From Perkinsus olseni (taxonomy: Eukaryota; Perkinsozoa; Perkinsida; Perkinsidae), in assembly GCA_013115135.1 (NCBI GenBank), contig JABANP010000003.1, positions 62,001-126,000 of the forward strand: 64,000 bases of DNA, written 5' to 3'. The notes under the pieces were generated by a model. That model saw only the letters and a list, made by a program, of their open reading frames with translations. It searched no databases and was not told the DNA's origin. The first letter of the stretch is position 1; every line of letters begins with the position of its first letter. The translations under genes were made by a program, and so were the position numbers. This document shows positions 1 through 9,490 of this stretch, in pieces.

Positions 1-334
1 GAGCAACATCGTCATTGCACCCGACCGACCGCTGAGTGTCGAGGTGGTGGACTTGACGAGCCCTTCATCACAAGACGGGCCCTCGTCGCCTGTCCTTGCC
101 CAGCCTAGTGCGACCGATACCAGCCCTCGAAAGGAGCTAGGCCGAAAGCGGCCTGCGCCGCTGAGTCCGAATAGCAGTGCCAAGCGAGGAGCAGCGGAGT
201 CGGTTAACTCGGAGGAGGAAGCAGTGGCTCTGAGAGAGCGGCTGGCCAGTCTAGCCAGCACCCTCAATGCAGAGCAGCTACGACGAGTTGTCGATGCTAT
301 AGAATCTGAGATAGCGCCAGGAGGTTCCCCTTAA
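1..334 (+). CDS. 3' end of unidentified gene, possible NET-like C-terminus
   Basis: The reading frame is open from the left edge to a TAA at 332-334, so this is the last exon of a gene that starts outside the window. Near the start it reads VEVVDLTS, which resembles a SUMO-interacting motif. A Ser/Pro-rich, basic linker with a possible nuclear localisation stretch (RKELGRKRPAP) follows. The last 35 residues form a predicted amphipathic helix pair (LASLASTLNAEQLRRVVDAI) that resembles the first part of the NET domain of BET bromodomain proteins, where a similar L-x-x-L-P-x-E-x-L-x-x-V-V pattern occurs. The NET reading is an inference from a short stretch. A nuclear or chromatin role is plausible but unproven. 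Confidence 0.5.
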   Translation, partial: SNIVIAPDRPLSVEVVDLTSPSSQDGPSSPVLAQPSATDTSPRKELGRKRPAPLSPNSSAKRGAAESVNSEEEAVALRERLASLASTLNAEQLRRVVDAIESEIAPGGSP

Positions 335-558
335 GCGATGCCTTCTGTGATTTCTGTGTTACTATCGAGTCTTCCCGTTCAGCCGGCAAGGCATGTGTTT
401 TTTGTCTACGAGGAGTTGCGTTCAGCTGGGCAGGCTTCAATGCTCAACGTAATTTGGAGCAGTCACACGAGCTCCTCAATTGTCTACCATCCCTCGCACA
501 ACTTTGAAACACAACACGCCCCATAGTCAACAGCAGTATTATCATGAACATGGTGACG

Positions 559-2052
559 TTAGGCTTCAGTCAGCGGATCCTTGCTGTACCTCATGGCAGC
601 CTCTCGCATGTCGTCGTGGAGGGGTTTCAACATCCTGAGAGGCAGAGTCAGCTGAGCAGCGCTCAAAGCGCCAAATATTTCTCCGCACGGAATACCTGTC
701 GAAGGAAAAATCCTTGTCAAGCGTGAACACCGAGCAGCCCTCCCCTGCAGCCTTCAATGACGCTCTCCTCTTGCCATCAGCAGCGAGCAGTCCAACCTCT
801 CCCATGATACTGCCCGGATTCGATAATCGTGCTAATTCCTAGAAAGAAGAGGATAGCACTGGCAGTCTGCCAGTGGCAGAAACCATTCTCCCGTACGTTG
901 AGATCCTCGTCAAATGCTATGGCAGCCCCATCCTCCAGGATAAACATCCGATCAGCGACATCGCCTTTACGGGCGAACACTTCATCACCATCGAACAATT
1001 CTCTCTCGAGGACCGCGGCCAGCTCGGCCCTCTCAAACCTGACATATGGAACCATCGGTTAGATGGACAGGAAGTTCCATCGTGTCACCTGTTAAGCTTC
1101 GCAAAACGCCTCACAGTTGTTAACAAAATCCTCGTTCTCCTTGGGTTCGACCGCCTCCGCTGTCCTCAGCATCAAGCGGAAGCTGTCCGCATCCAGGCCC
1201 CACAGCTGCGGAAGACAACGCATCGGTTTAACACCAGACGACGCCCGCCGACCTTAGAGTCCGACACCGCCGTCACTGTAGCTGCCCGAGGAGCGTTGTA
1301 GAGCAGCGCCAACTCGCCGAATAGAGACCCGGGCCCTAACTCTAACACCTGCAGCAGAGACAACATCCTACCCCACAGCTCAGTGGAAGATCGTACCTTC
1401 GCGCCTTTGCTGGACTCGTCTTCGCCCGGTCGACGAACGTGCACGTGAAGCTCGCCTTCCGCTACTATGTAGAAAGCGTCACCAACATCACCTTGCTTGA
1501 TAACATCGGTGCCGGCCTCCACGGATTTCGGATACTGAACACATCACCCTTCATGAGCGGTGGGAGCCAGGCGTCCTACCATAGCCATAATGACGTCCGA
1601 GAGGGCGGCAGGTTGAAGGTGGCCGAAGAGCACCTGACGAGGAGGCCACCTCCGTCTGATCGGCTGTGGAGAGGCGGTGATTGCAGCTACCTGGAGCTTA
1701 GAGTTCTCCTCTATCATTTTGGCTATCATGTCCTTCTCCTCCTGTGTCTTGTCAAATACAGGCTTCTCCCAATGCTCGGCTTCGTATTGTGAGACCTATG
1801 CAGCAGAACCGCGGTACTGAGCAACTGTAGCGAGAGGAGGCAGCTGAGGGACTGCACTAAGTCGACTCCTACCTGGGGGGCCGACACACCTGCACGTCTG
1901 TCCCTCACTGGGCCTAGGTCCTGTGGGGCCTTGGTATCCTGCCTCAGTAGCAGCTCTAGTTTAGTCTTGGGAGCCTCTTCCTGTAGTGGACGGGACGGAC
2001 TGAAAGCACTTGCTTCTACCAAACACCTTACCTCCTCGTCAGAAGGCCCCAT
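559..2052 (-). CDS. cAMP-dependent protein kinase regulatory subunit, paralogue B
   Basis: This is a PKA regulatory subunit, which holds the catalytic subunit inactive until cAMP binds. From the N-terminus there is a variable region, then the pseudosubstrate RRAGVSA (Gly at the phosphoacceptor position, as in type I R subunits), the linker EKPVFDKTQEEKDMIAKM, and two cyclic-nucleotide-binding domains. The first phosphate-binding cassette, FGELALLYNAPRAATV, is intact. The second, GEVGLLAADGKRRASL, is divergent and appears to carry one extra residue. Introns are short: one falls after DEDLN (phase 0), and the last joins FDR to a final exon ending PLTEA with TAA at 559-561. The junction between the two domains (about 1056-1115) could not be resolved. 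The start at 2052 is inferred; it lies 7 bases after the stop of the upstream paralogue. Confidence 0.82.
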
Positions 2053-2059
2053 CAGGTCA

Positions 2060-4068
2060 CTAGGGGAACCTGACGCATCCAACGTCGGACGAGCGGGACG
2101 GCGGTCGAAAGCTACTCGGCTCGCACTCCGCCTGCTGCCGAATGATATCCGCATACTGAGGGGTACTGAAAAACAAGAGGCGCTCGAACACAGAGACAGC
2201 ACTCCGCTCCTACGTCGCCCATCTTGGCTTCCAAGCGACGTCTGATCGGCCCGAGGACGCGATTGAACTTCTCCTTCGAAAGGCCCAGCACTCGACAGCC
2301 ATCACCGGACGCGTAGACAGTCGGCCCGTCTGGGAGCCGACGTCAACAGCGCCAGCTCTCCGAAGTAGCTGAGAGCAGAGGGCGTCGGCTAGAGGCTGCG
2401 ACGGTCCTGAGCCCACTCCCCTGGGGTGTTGTACACCTTCGCGACAACCTCGTTGCCATCCTCGCCCGTCAGGCAGGCCTTCGCTACGCCCGACTCGAGG
2501 ATATAGAAACTAAGATGCGCGATGCGGAGAAGGACACTCCACCACCAGTCGGACTTATCCCCGGGGTCCCCTTGCTTCATCAGAACATCCCCCGCCTTAT
2601 GATCTTGCGGTTCAAGCATGTCCGATAGCTGGGAAATCTCGTAGTGATTGAGATCCTTGAGTATTGGTATCTGTCGCGATGGGGGCGGTGGTCGCGGTAG
2701 AAGAGCGCTGAGCTTATTGCCCGGCGGGAGAAGCAATCGCAGTCCGAAGTGTCGAAACATCGGAAGGCAGCTAATAAGGAGCGGCCTCCTCTGATGGGTT
2801 GGGTTGTTTCCGACCTTGAAGATACCCGGCTAAGGGCCACTTACTGGTGTCAGGAATTCCTCATACTTCTTCTTTTTGGTCGACTCTGCGGTGGTTACCA
2901 TCATTTGGAATGACTCGCGGTCTAGCCCCCAGGCCTGAGCATCACATAACACATGCTTGAGATCTTTGTCTTGTATCCGCCTTAAAACCCCGTGTAGAAA
3001 TCATCACACACGCGTCTCGCTTAATGGGCTGCCAGACCCCGACCGGCGAAGCCTCCCTTCCACCTCCCTTTATCACCTTGCCTGCCTCCTTACATTTGAC
3101 CGTGGCTGCCCGAGGCGCATTGTACATAAGTGCCAGCTCACCAAAGCAAGCGCCCTTCGTACAGCTCAGAACCTGGCCAGCCATTTGGGGCGTCATCCGC
3201 GCTACCGTCGGAGGGCCCACCTTGTCACCGAGGGGAGGAGAACCGTCTGGCGTCGGTTTTTCTGCGGCACCCTCAGGAGGCCGATAAACAAAGATTTCAT
3301 ATTGGCCGCTCTCTACTATCCAGAAGGCATCTCCCTCATCTCCTTGTCTGATGATAGTATCCCCTGGGCTGAAGCTCCCAGGGTACCTAGCAAGCCCAGC
3401 TGCACGGAGGTCAACACCGCCCACCTACATCGCCATGATGACGTCTGCTGTTTCAGCCTCGTCTAGGTGACCGAACAGGACCTAGAGGGACAGCACTCTA
3501 GCTGTTGGCGAAGATCGTAAGATGTTGATGGTACTTGCAGTCTCTCGTTGGTCTTGATGATATCACGGAGCATAGCTTTGATTGAGTCATCCTTGTCATG
3601 AACCGGCTTCTTCCAGTTCAGCCGGTCCTCCGCAGACACTGTCGAGGCCGACACCCCAGAACGGCGACGCCTTCCCGCAGCAGGCTGATACACACGGCAC
3701 TGTCAGTACTAGGGTAAACAGACACCCCCTACCCCGTGGGGGCCTTCCCCTCCACCTTCCTCGTTTCCTACTGGCCCACCTAAGGTCGATGATCGAATGC
3801 TCGCGTTTCCCCTAGTAGCCTACCAGCGTCCTTGCCGGGGTCATTCGCTACGGCGGAGCCTACCGCTGCATCCTGAGCACGCTATCTCTGAATCAGCCCA
3901 CGGTACAGAGCCTACAGACCTACCTTGCTCCCCCCTCCTCCCACTGTCTCCTAACAAGCAGGACACTTCAAGAGGCAGCTGAACAGAAGCAGCGCAGCCC
4001 ACCTTCGACGCTCCGCCCTGCTCAGCTGGCTGAACTACGTTGGGTTTTGAGAATGCCCCACAACCCAT
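2060..4068 (-). CDS. cAMP-dependent protein kinase regulatory subunit, paralogue A
   Basis: This second PKA regulatory subunit lies directly upstream of paralogue B. The protein starts MGCGAFSKPN, a Gly2 N-myristoylation context with an adjacent Cys that could be palmitoylated, so membrane anchoring is likely; a comparable acylated N-terminus is known for the Toxoplasma R subunit. Next come the pseudosubstrate RRRRSGVSA, the linker KKPVHDKDDSIKAMLRDI, the first cAMP domain with cassette FGELALMYNAPRAATV, and the second with YFGELALL...APRRATV. A long insertion (RPPEGAAEKPTPDGSPP) sits in the first domain. The tail resembles LGPIRRRLEAKMGDYADII and stops with TAG at 2060-2062. One surplus base near 2321-2327 breaks the frame inside the second cassette where no intron fits. 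An exon between the N-terminus and the pseudosubstrate is only loosely placed. Confidence 0.82.
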
Positions 4069-4879
4069 CGCTGGGAGACGGGTCAAACGACGAGACTACG
4101 CTGACCGGTGGTCTTGCGCTTTTCATGCATTTAGGTCAATTATGCAAATTTGCATGAAGAAATCGATTAGATCCGGGCGACCACCTTCACAAGCATATGC
4201 TTCATTTGTGTTCGAGGTGAGTAGCCCGGAGCTGTAAAGTGTCGTCATTCGCTCCTATCGCGCAAGGTTCGACGGCATGCGGACAAGGAGCACTTCAGTA
4301 CATTAATATTACCTATACGTCATCATGTCCATAACATCTTCGCCTACCCTCACCGCCACCACTCTGGTCAATCCAGCAAGGGAAGGAGAGGAGCACTGCT
4401 GCAAGACAAGCCTTGCTAACCGTCACTCTATGGCCCTGGTCAATGGAGGGCTATCCTGTGAGAAGGCACTCATGGACAGCGGTGGCGGTCGAAGGGTCGT
4501 CGGCAGGCCGATGCAGTTGCGAGTGGGGTCGGGGAAGACGGAGGCGTTAGAGGTAGTAATGGCCGGGATGGGAGGCTTGAGAGCTCTCGTGACGGAGCTG
4601 GGGTATTGCAGACGCCTTCATCGACTGCTAGGAGTAGTACTCCGAAAAATAATAGTAGTGCTCCAAAAACGGACTACTACACCTGTGAGATCTCAACCAC
4701 TCCGCTTCACTGGGAATTGGATAGTGTCGTCGTATTACCAACGCACAGTGGGCTTCATGGCCGAGTAGTGCACTGAGTACGTACCTCAGGGCCCTGCGCA
4801 TTACCGACGCGGCATCGTCCCGCTTGATGAAGCTTTGGAGAATCCTACCAAATACGAGAGTGAAATCAAGTACCATGCC
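4069..4879. other. divergent intergenic region
   Basis: This stretch separates the start of the PKA regulatory gene (-) from the helical/Cys-rich gene (+), so it should hold both promoters. A long open frame at 4325-4768 (+) has no recognisable domain, biased composition and no clear continuation, so it is not called. No RNA gene or repeat is evident. Confidence 0.4.
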
Positions 4880-5815
4880 ATGGCGTCCCAGAAGTCACTC
4901 CCCGACGACGTTCTGGCGAGGGTGGCGGGCCACACGAACGTCATGCGGTGCCTGTTAGACTTGGTACCATCACCCTTCACGGCCGATGCCGTGGTCGAGG
5001 CTCTGGGCCAGTGCAGCCGGGTGGGCGACTACCAAAGCTGTGGAGGCCTTATGGAGGTGTTGGGGGAACCTCGAGACCTCCTTTCCGCTCTCACCCAAGC
5101 AGTCATCAATCGCAAGCACCGCGTAGCGATGCGCCTCCTCGGCAAGTGCGACCCGACCGAGGAGCTCCTCCGGGAGGCCTTCAACAGCGGAGACAGCCGC
5201 ATGTTCGGGTTGCTGATCAACCTGAGCTCCTCTGTGGACCTCTGTGTAGAGAAACTCTTCGACGGCAGCGCTACTGGGAGGGCGCAAAGGAGATTGCTGG
5301 AAGCGGTCGTTTGTAGTGGCCTTGTTGCTGATCGGGTAGGTGAAGCGTCCTGCGCTCCATCCTCGCCCTCTCGGCGTTGCAGTGGTGCTTCTTCCCTCAG
5401 TTGACCGAACATAACATCGCGGCTGTGCTCGACAGCCTGCCCCTGCGAGCCAAGCTGGACGTCCTTAGAATGCGTGCCCGCTCTGCACGCTTCCACATCC
5501 CGGACATTCTCGCGGACAGCTGCGCTGACTGTGGCGTGGACGGGTTCCTGGTGGGGCCTCCGCTAGGTAAGAGCTCCTCTTCACGCCAGGCTGTGCCTCC
5601 ATCGTGCTTTCTCAGGCTTTCTCGCTAACCTCCCCATCGTGGGCTCCCGTGCGAGCTCCCGATCTGCGTGCAATTGCGCTGCTTGCGGATCCGCCATTTG
5701 CGGGAAGTGCCGGAGAACCTGCCGAGACGCAGGGAAGGCCAGCCTCTGCCGGGAATGCTTCCGTAGTTACTCTGGGCTATGGGGCTCCCTAATCCCTCGG
5801 CCACCGACCTTCTGA
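4880..5815 (+). CDS. helical-repeat protein with Cys-rich zinc-binding-like C-terminus
   Basis: Three exons are clear: 4880-5335, 5401-5566 and 5616-5815. The introns (5336-5400 phase 0, 5567-5615 phase 1) have GT-AG ends. The start is the first ATG in the frame (MASQKSLPDDV). The N-terminal 200 residues are helical and resemble degenerate ankyrin-type repeats (NVMRCLLDLVPSPFTADAVV, RKHRVAMRLLGKCDPTEELL). The C-terminal exon carries a dense Cys pattern, CNCAACGSAICGKCRRTC then CRECF, compatible with a RING-, FYVE- or B-box-like double zinc site. It ends RPPTF with TGA at 5813-5815. A scaffold or ubiquitin-related role is possible, but the family is not identified. An upstream exon cannot be excluded. 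Confidence 0.7.
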
Positions 5816-5963
5816 AAGATATCCCCGTATCAAGTGATAATGGCGGATCTTTGAATGGTACATTACACGTGCATGAAGCTGTTAATTGGCATCACCAGAG
5901 CTGAGCTGTAGTGTTAATAGTAAGGGCCGACCTAGGATTCCGTAGAGGATATATTACTGCAGT

Positions 5964-8900
5964 ATGAACCCGCCTAGAGCCCCGGCAGGGATGGCAATGG
6001 GAAAGTGGAATCTGGACTCAGCTAGCACCACTACCGCGGGTGATGAGGAGGCCCAGGGGACCGGTACTAGTACCTCGTAGCTTCATACTCAGACAGCCGA
6101 GGGGAGCCCATGTAGGCCCCCTGGCAGGTGACAGCGAGAGCCATCGCCAGTTGGACGCTATCCAGAGGCGAGGCTTCGACGGCCCGTCTTTAAAGGAGCG
6201 GCTACTGCGTCTGATGGTCTCGAACGAGGAGACCCTCGAGCGTGTGGAGCAGTTGGAGAGGCAGTTCGATGATCTCCGTGGGGCCTTCGAGGCTTTGGCC
6301 GCCGTTGTGCCTCCACAGATGTCACGAGAGATCGCGGGAAGGTAGTACGGGGAAGCTCGTCAGTGGGCCAGATCGTATCCTGTAGATTCGGTCTCGCATG
6401 GTTCGACCTTGGATGCTCCTCCGATGCTCTCGATTCTCCAGTGGATCTGAGCAGGCGGGACACTCCTGTGACGGCGGCCGGCAGCAGCAGTCGGCAGTGT
6501 TGCCCTTGCCGTTTGTGGGTGTCTGAATGCCTTGGGCTGCCAAGTATGGCTGTGGGCATCACAACTGGCTGTTGATCGCCTCGTGCAGGGTTGAGGGTGT
6601 TCGCCTCGCCTGCGTTGAGGCTTCGAGTATGCCTCCAGAACGAGACCCTCGGCACGTCATGGACATCAGCAGAGGTCGATTGGAGTGACCATCCGACTTG
6701 GGAGCCTCCTACGGGTGGTCTGCAGTGCCGAACTGGTAACCGCGCTTCTTCCTTCATTTTCGCCTCCGCTGCCAGCTGTGGCCCTCCGAATGGGAATTAC
6801 GGTGTCCTCTTTCGTAGTGGCCTCTATGCGCTACCGCTTAGCTTCTCGCAGCCTCCCTCCTGTACCCCTCAGGCGATGAAATTCGGCTGTCCGTCGTGAG
6901 CCCCGACGCTGTCGTGGGGGAGTCCCTGCTCACCACACTCAGAGCGGACGACGGAGGGCGAATGGAGGTCCCTCTGTGGAGAGGCACCGCTGGTGACTCC
7001 TCCCTCAGGCTGCCCTCGGGCAGAGCAGTAAGTCCGTCGGGGGAGAATGCCTTCGCTGATCTCTCTTCGTCCCTTCTATCCTCCATCTTTTCCTGGTCGA
7101 CTATCTGGGCCTTCTTTGGTGAGGTAGAGGCCAGTAAAACTCTTGCCGCCAAACCGTCCTACGGTTGCCGTTGATCACCGGCTGCCAGTTGTTAATGGCA
7201 GTTTGGCTGTAGATCGTCAGACCTGGACGTCTTCGCACAGCGAAGCTCGCAGTAGATGGGAACGACCCCGGAGGGCCTGCCTCCAGGTGCTTCAGATGGC
7301 CCAGTCCGGTCCTCCGCCGGTCACTGCAGTGGTTCGTCTCATCGCCATAGACGATGTGGACCTCGCCTCCGACCCCCCGCCATCAGCCGTCTCTGTCACC
7401 TTCACTGTCAAGTCCTCGGGCCAGGCTCAGCAGCTACGATTGCCCCACGACTCCTCGATGGACGCTCAACCAGTGGAGCTCCTTTTGGACTCTCTAGTTG
7501 AGAAAGAGCAAGTCAGGGTTAGTTTGCAAGTGGACGGCTGGGGAGTAGTCGGCGTTGGAGAGAAGGTGAGAAGCCGCTGCCCCTGAACGTACCATGCCCT
7601 CCCTCAGACGCTCAACCCTAGGCTGGCGTCCGAGGAGCTACTCATAGAGCTGTGGCGGGCCGATGATGGCCCGTCGACCATGTCGGACGCCAGCGGCGGT
7701 TGTGGCGGCGGCCAGGATTGTGTTGGCATCATCACAGTGCATGTCACATACTCCTAGTTTCCACACCCTCATTGTGTTGTGCTTTCCTTCACCCCTGGCC
7801 GATGGGCTCCCTTTAGTCGTTTTTATAATGTCAACGGCTGTAGCACTTGCCGCGCTCTCCGCTGCCGTCACTCATGCCCAGTTGGCCACTGGTGCTGCTG
7901 AGCGGCTGGCAGACCAGCTGGTCGAGGAACGGAGCCTCACCGAGCCCCCGCCTCGGACGATACACAAGACCGCGGCGCCGCGGGAAAGCCCCCCGGCCAG
8001 TCAGCCAGTGCCCATCATAGCGCCTAAGGTCCGTGCGCCCGAGCCAAAGCGGATCGATGGCCCCTCCGTCTTGCTGCCCCAAGCCGAGGAGGCCGCCGCG
8101 GCCGCGAGTGATGTTGGTGGGGGATGGGATGTTGGTGATGTGGACTTAGAGGCAGAGGATGGGGCCTCCACGACGGGCGTGCTAAAGGCCTCTGGTGCAA
8201 ACAGGAGTATAGCAGCCGATAAGAATGAACCCGCAACGGAGGTCTCGGGTTCGATACTCGGGGACGACATCAACGAAGATGGCTGGGATGTCGAAGGCCT
8301 CGACGAGGAGCCCGGCTGGGAGGTGGACGACATCGGCATGGCCCCGCCCTCGAGCGATCTTCTTGGTCGGTTTACCCAGCGCCCTGCCTCCCTTGTAGCG
8401 GAGCTGGTAGCAGATGGTGACCCTTGTAAGATGCGCTCGGCTGTCGTCGAGATCGTTGCCGCCGGAGGCGTGTGGAGCGGGTCGTGTGCTGACTTCATTG
8501 CTGCTGTCCGAGCGGGGTTCAGCCATCGCCCACATGCTCCTGGTAAGTGCCAAGCCTGCGTAGCTCCTCGTCGTCTACCTCTCTTCCTTTAGAAGTCCCT
8601 GCAGGACGTTTGGGACAGCCTCTGCCTGGTCTTCGGTTACCCTGGGGGCCTCTCGCGGCTGATACCACTCTCTCCTACGACGACTGATGATTTCGTGGTG
8701 CAGCTAGTGAATGATGGGATGGGACTAAATGCTGGGATATGGCGGTCAGTAGGAGACTCCTCAGCCCTGGATGACCAGGTAAGCCTGTTCCCTGCTCGGT
8801 CCCGCCAATCGTGAATCCGTGGGGGTGCGGTAGGCTTTGTATGGCGCCTTTCCTAGGTTCACACTCTTCGTAGCTATGAAGATGGAGACATGGTCACCAC

Positions 8901-9311
8901 TGAGCCCTCTGGACTGGCTCTGCCTCCTCTGGGCCAACCATGCGTCAGATGCGCCTTCGAACTCTCTTCGAGACCGTTTGCTCGACTGGTGAGTGGATGA
9001 CGTTGCTCCTCTCTCGATAATGAGCGCTCTCCAGTTACCTCGACTCGGTCAAGGCGATCGGCTTCGAGAGCTCGGGTGACTTGCTAGCGACGTTGACGCC
9101 CCTCCCCGAGGATTCCAAGGCAAGCTTGGCTGGGAGTCCTGTGGCTAGAAATCTTCCGACTGTTTGCATGCAGGTTCGATGTGCCGTGCCCGACCTGTTG
9201 AAAGCAACATGGGAAGAGGCAGGCGATTTGGTGGAGGCCCTGCTGCGTCGGCGAGGCCAGCCGTCCCCGAGCAGTGGTCTCTCTGAGGCTGAGGAGTTTT
9301 CTCTTGTCTAA
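5964..9311 (+). CDS. C2-domain protein with coiled coil and acidic GWDV repeats
   Basis: This multi-exon gene has a tentative start at 5964 (MNPPRAPAGMAMGKW). A coiled coil comes first (about 6150-6345, SLKERLLRLMVSNEETLERV). Two beta-rich segments that look like C2 domains follow. The first (about 6600-7030) has WSDHPTWEPP followed by DEIRLSVVSPDAVVGESLL. The second (about 7290-7760) runs from VVRLIAIDDVDLAS to GIITVHVTY. An acidic region carries GGWDVGDVDLEAED and DGWDVEGLDEEPGWEVDDIG (8115-8340), and a helical C-terminal region (about 8350-9311) ends EAEEFSLV with TAA. Clean short introns include one after GVGEK near 7565. Membrane or vesicle-associated scaffolding is an inference. Aspartates expected in a calcium-binding C2 are not obvious. 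Several internal exon borders are unresolved. Confidence 0.6.
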
Positions 9312-9490
9312 TTCTCTCTCAGACAGTGTTGAGTTGGTCAGTCTGGGGATGCTCAGCCGTGAGCGCTCCCAGGGTCGTCTTCTACACGTTACATCTAGTA
9401 TTGGGAGCGCTCCGGAAGTTCAGGGCCGGTCTGTCGAGCACCGCCGCCATAGCCTCAAGCATGCTGTAGTGGCTGCTGTCCTTTTCCATC

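Noticed and set aside
4325..4768. Open frame of 147 codons upstream of the helical/Cys-rich gene
   Set aside because: No domain, repetitive composition, and it cannot be spliced convincingly to the downstream gene.
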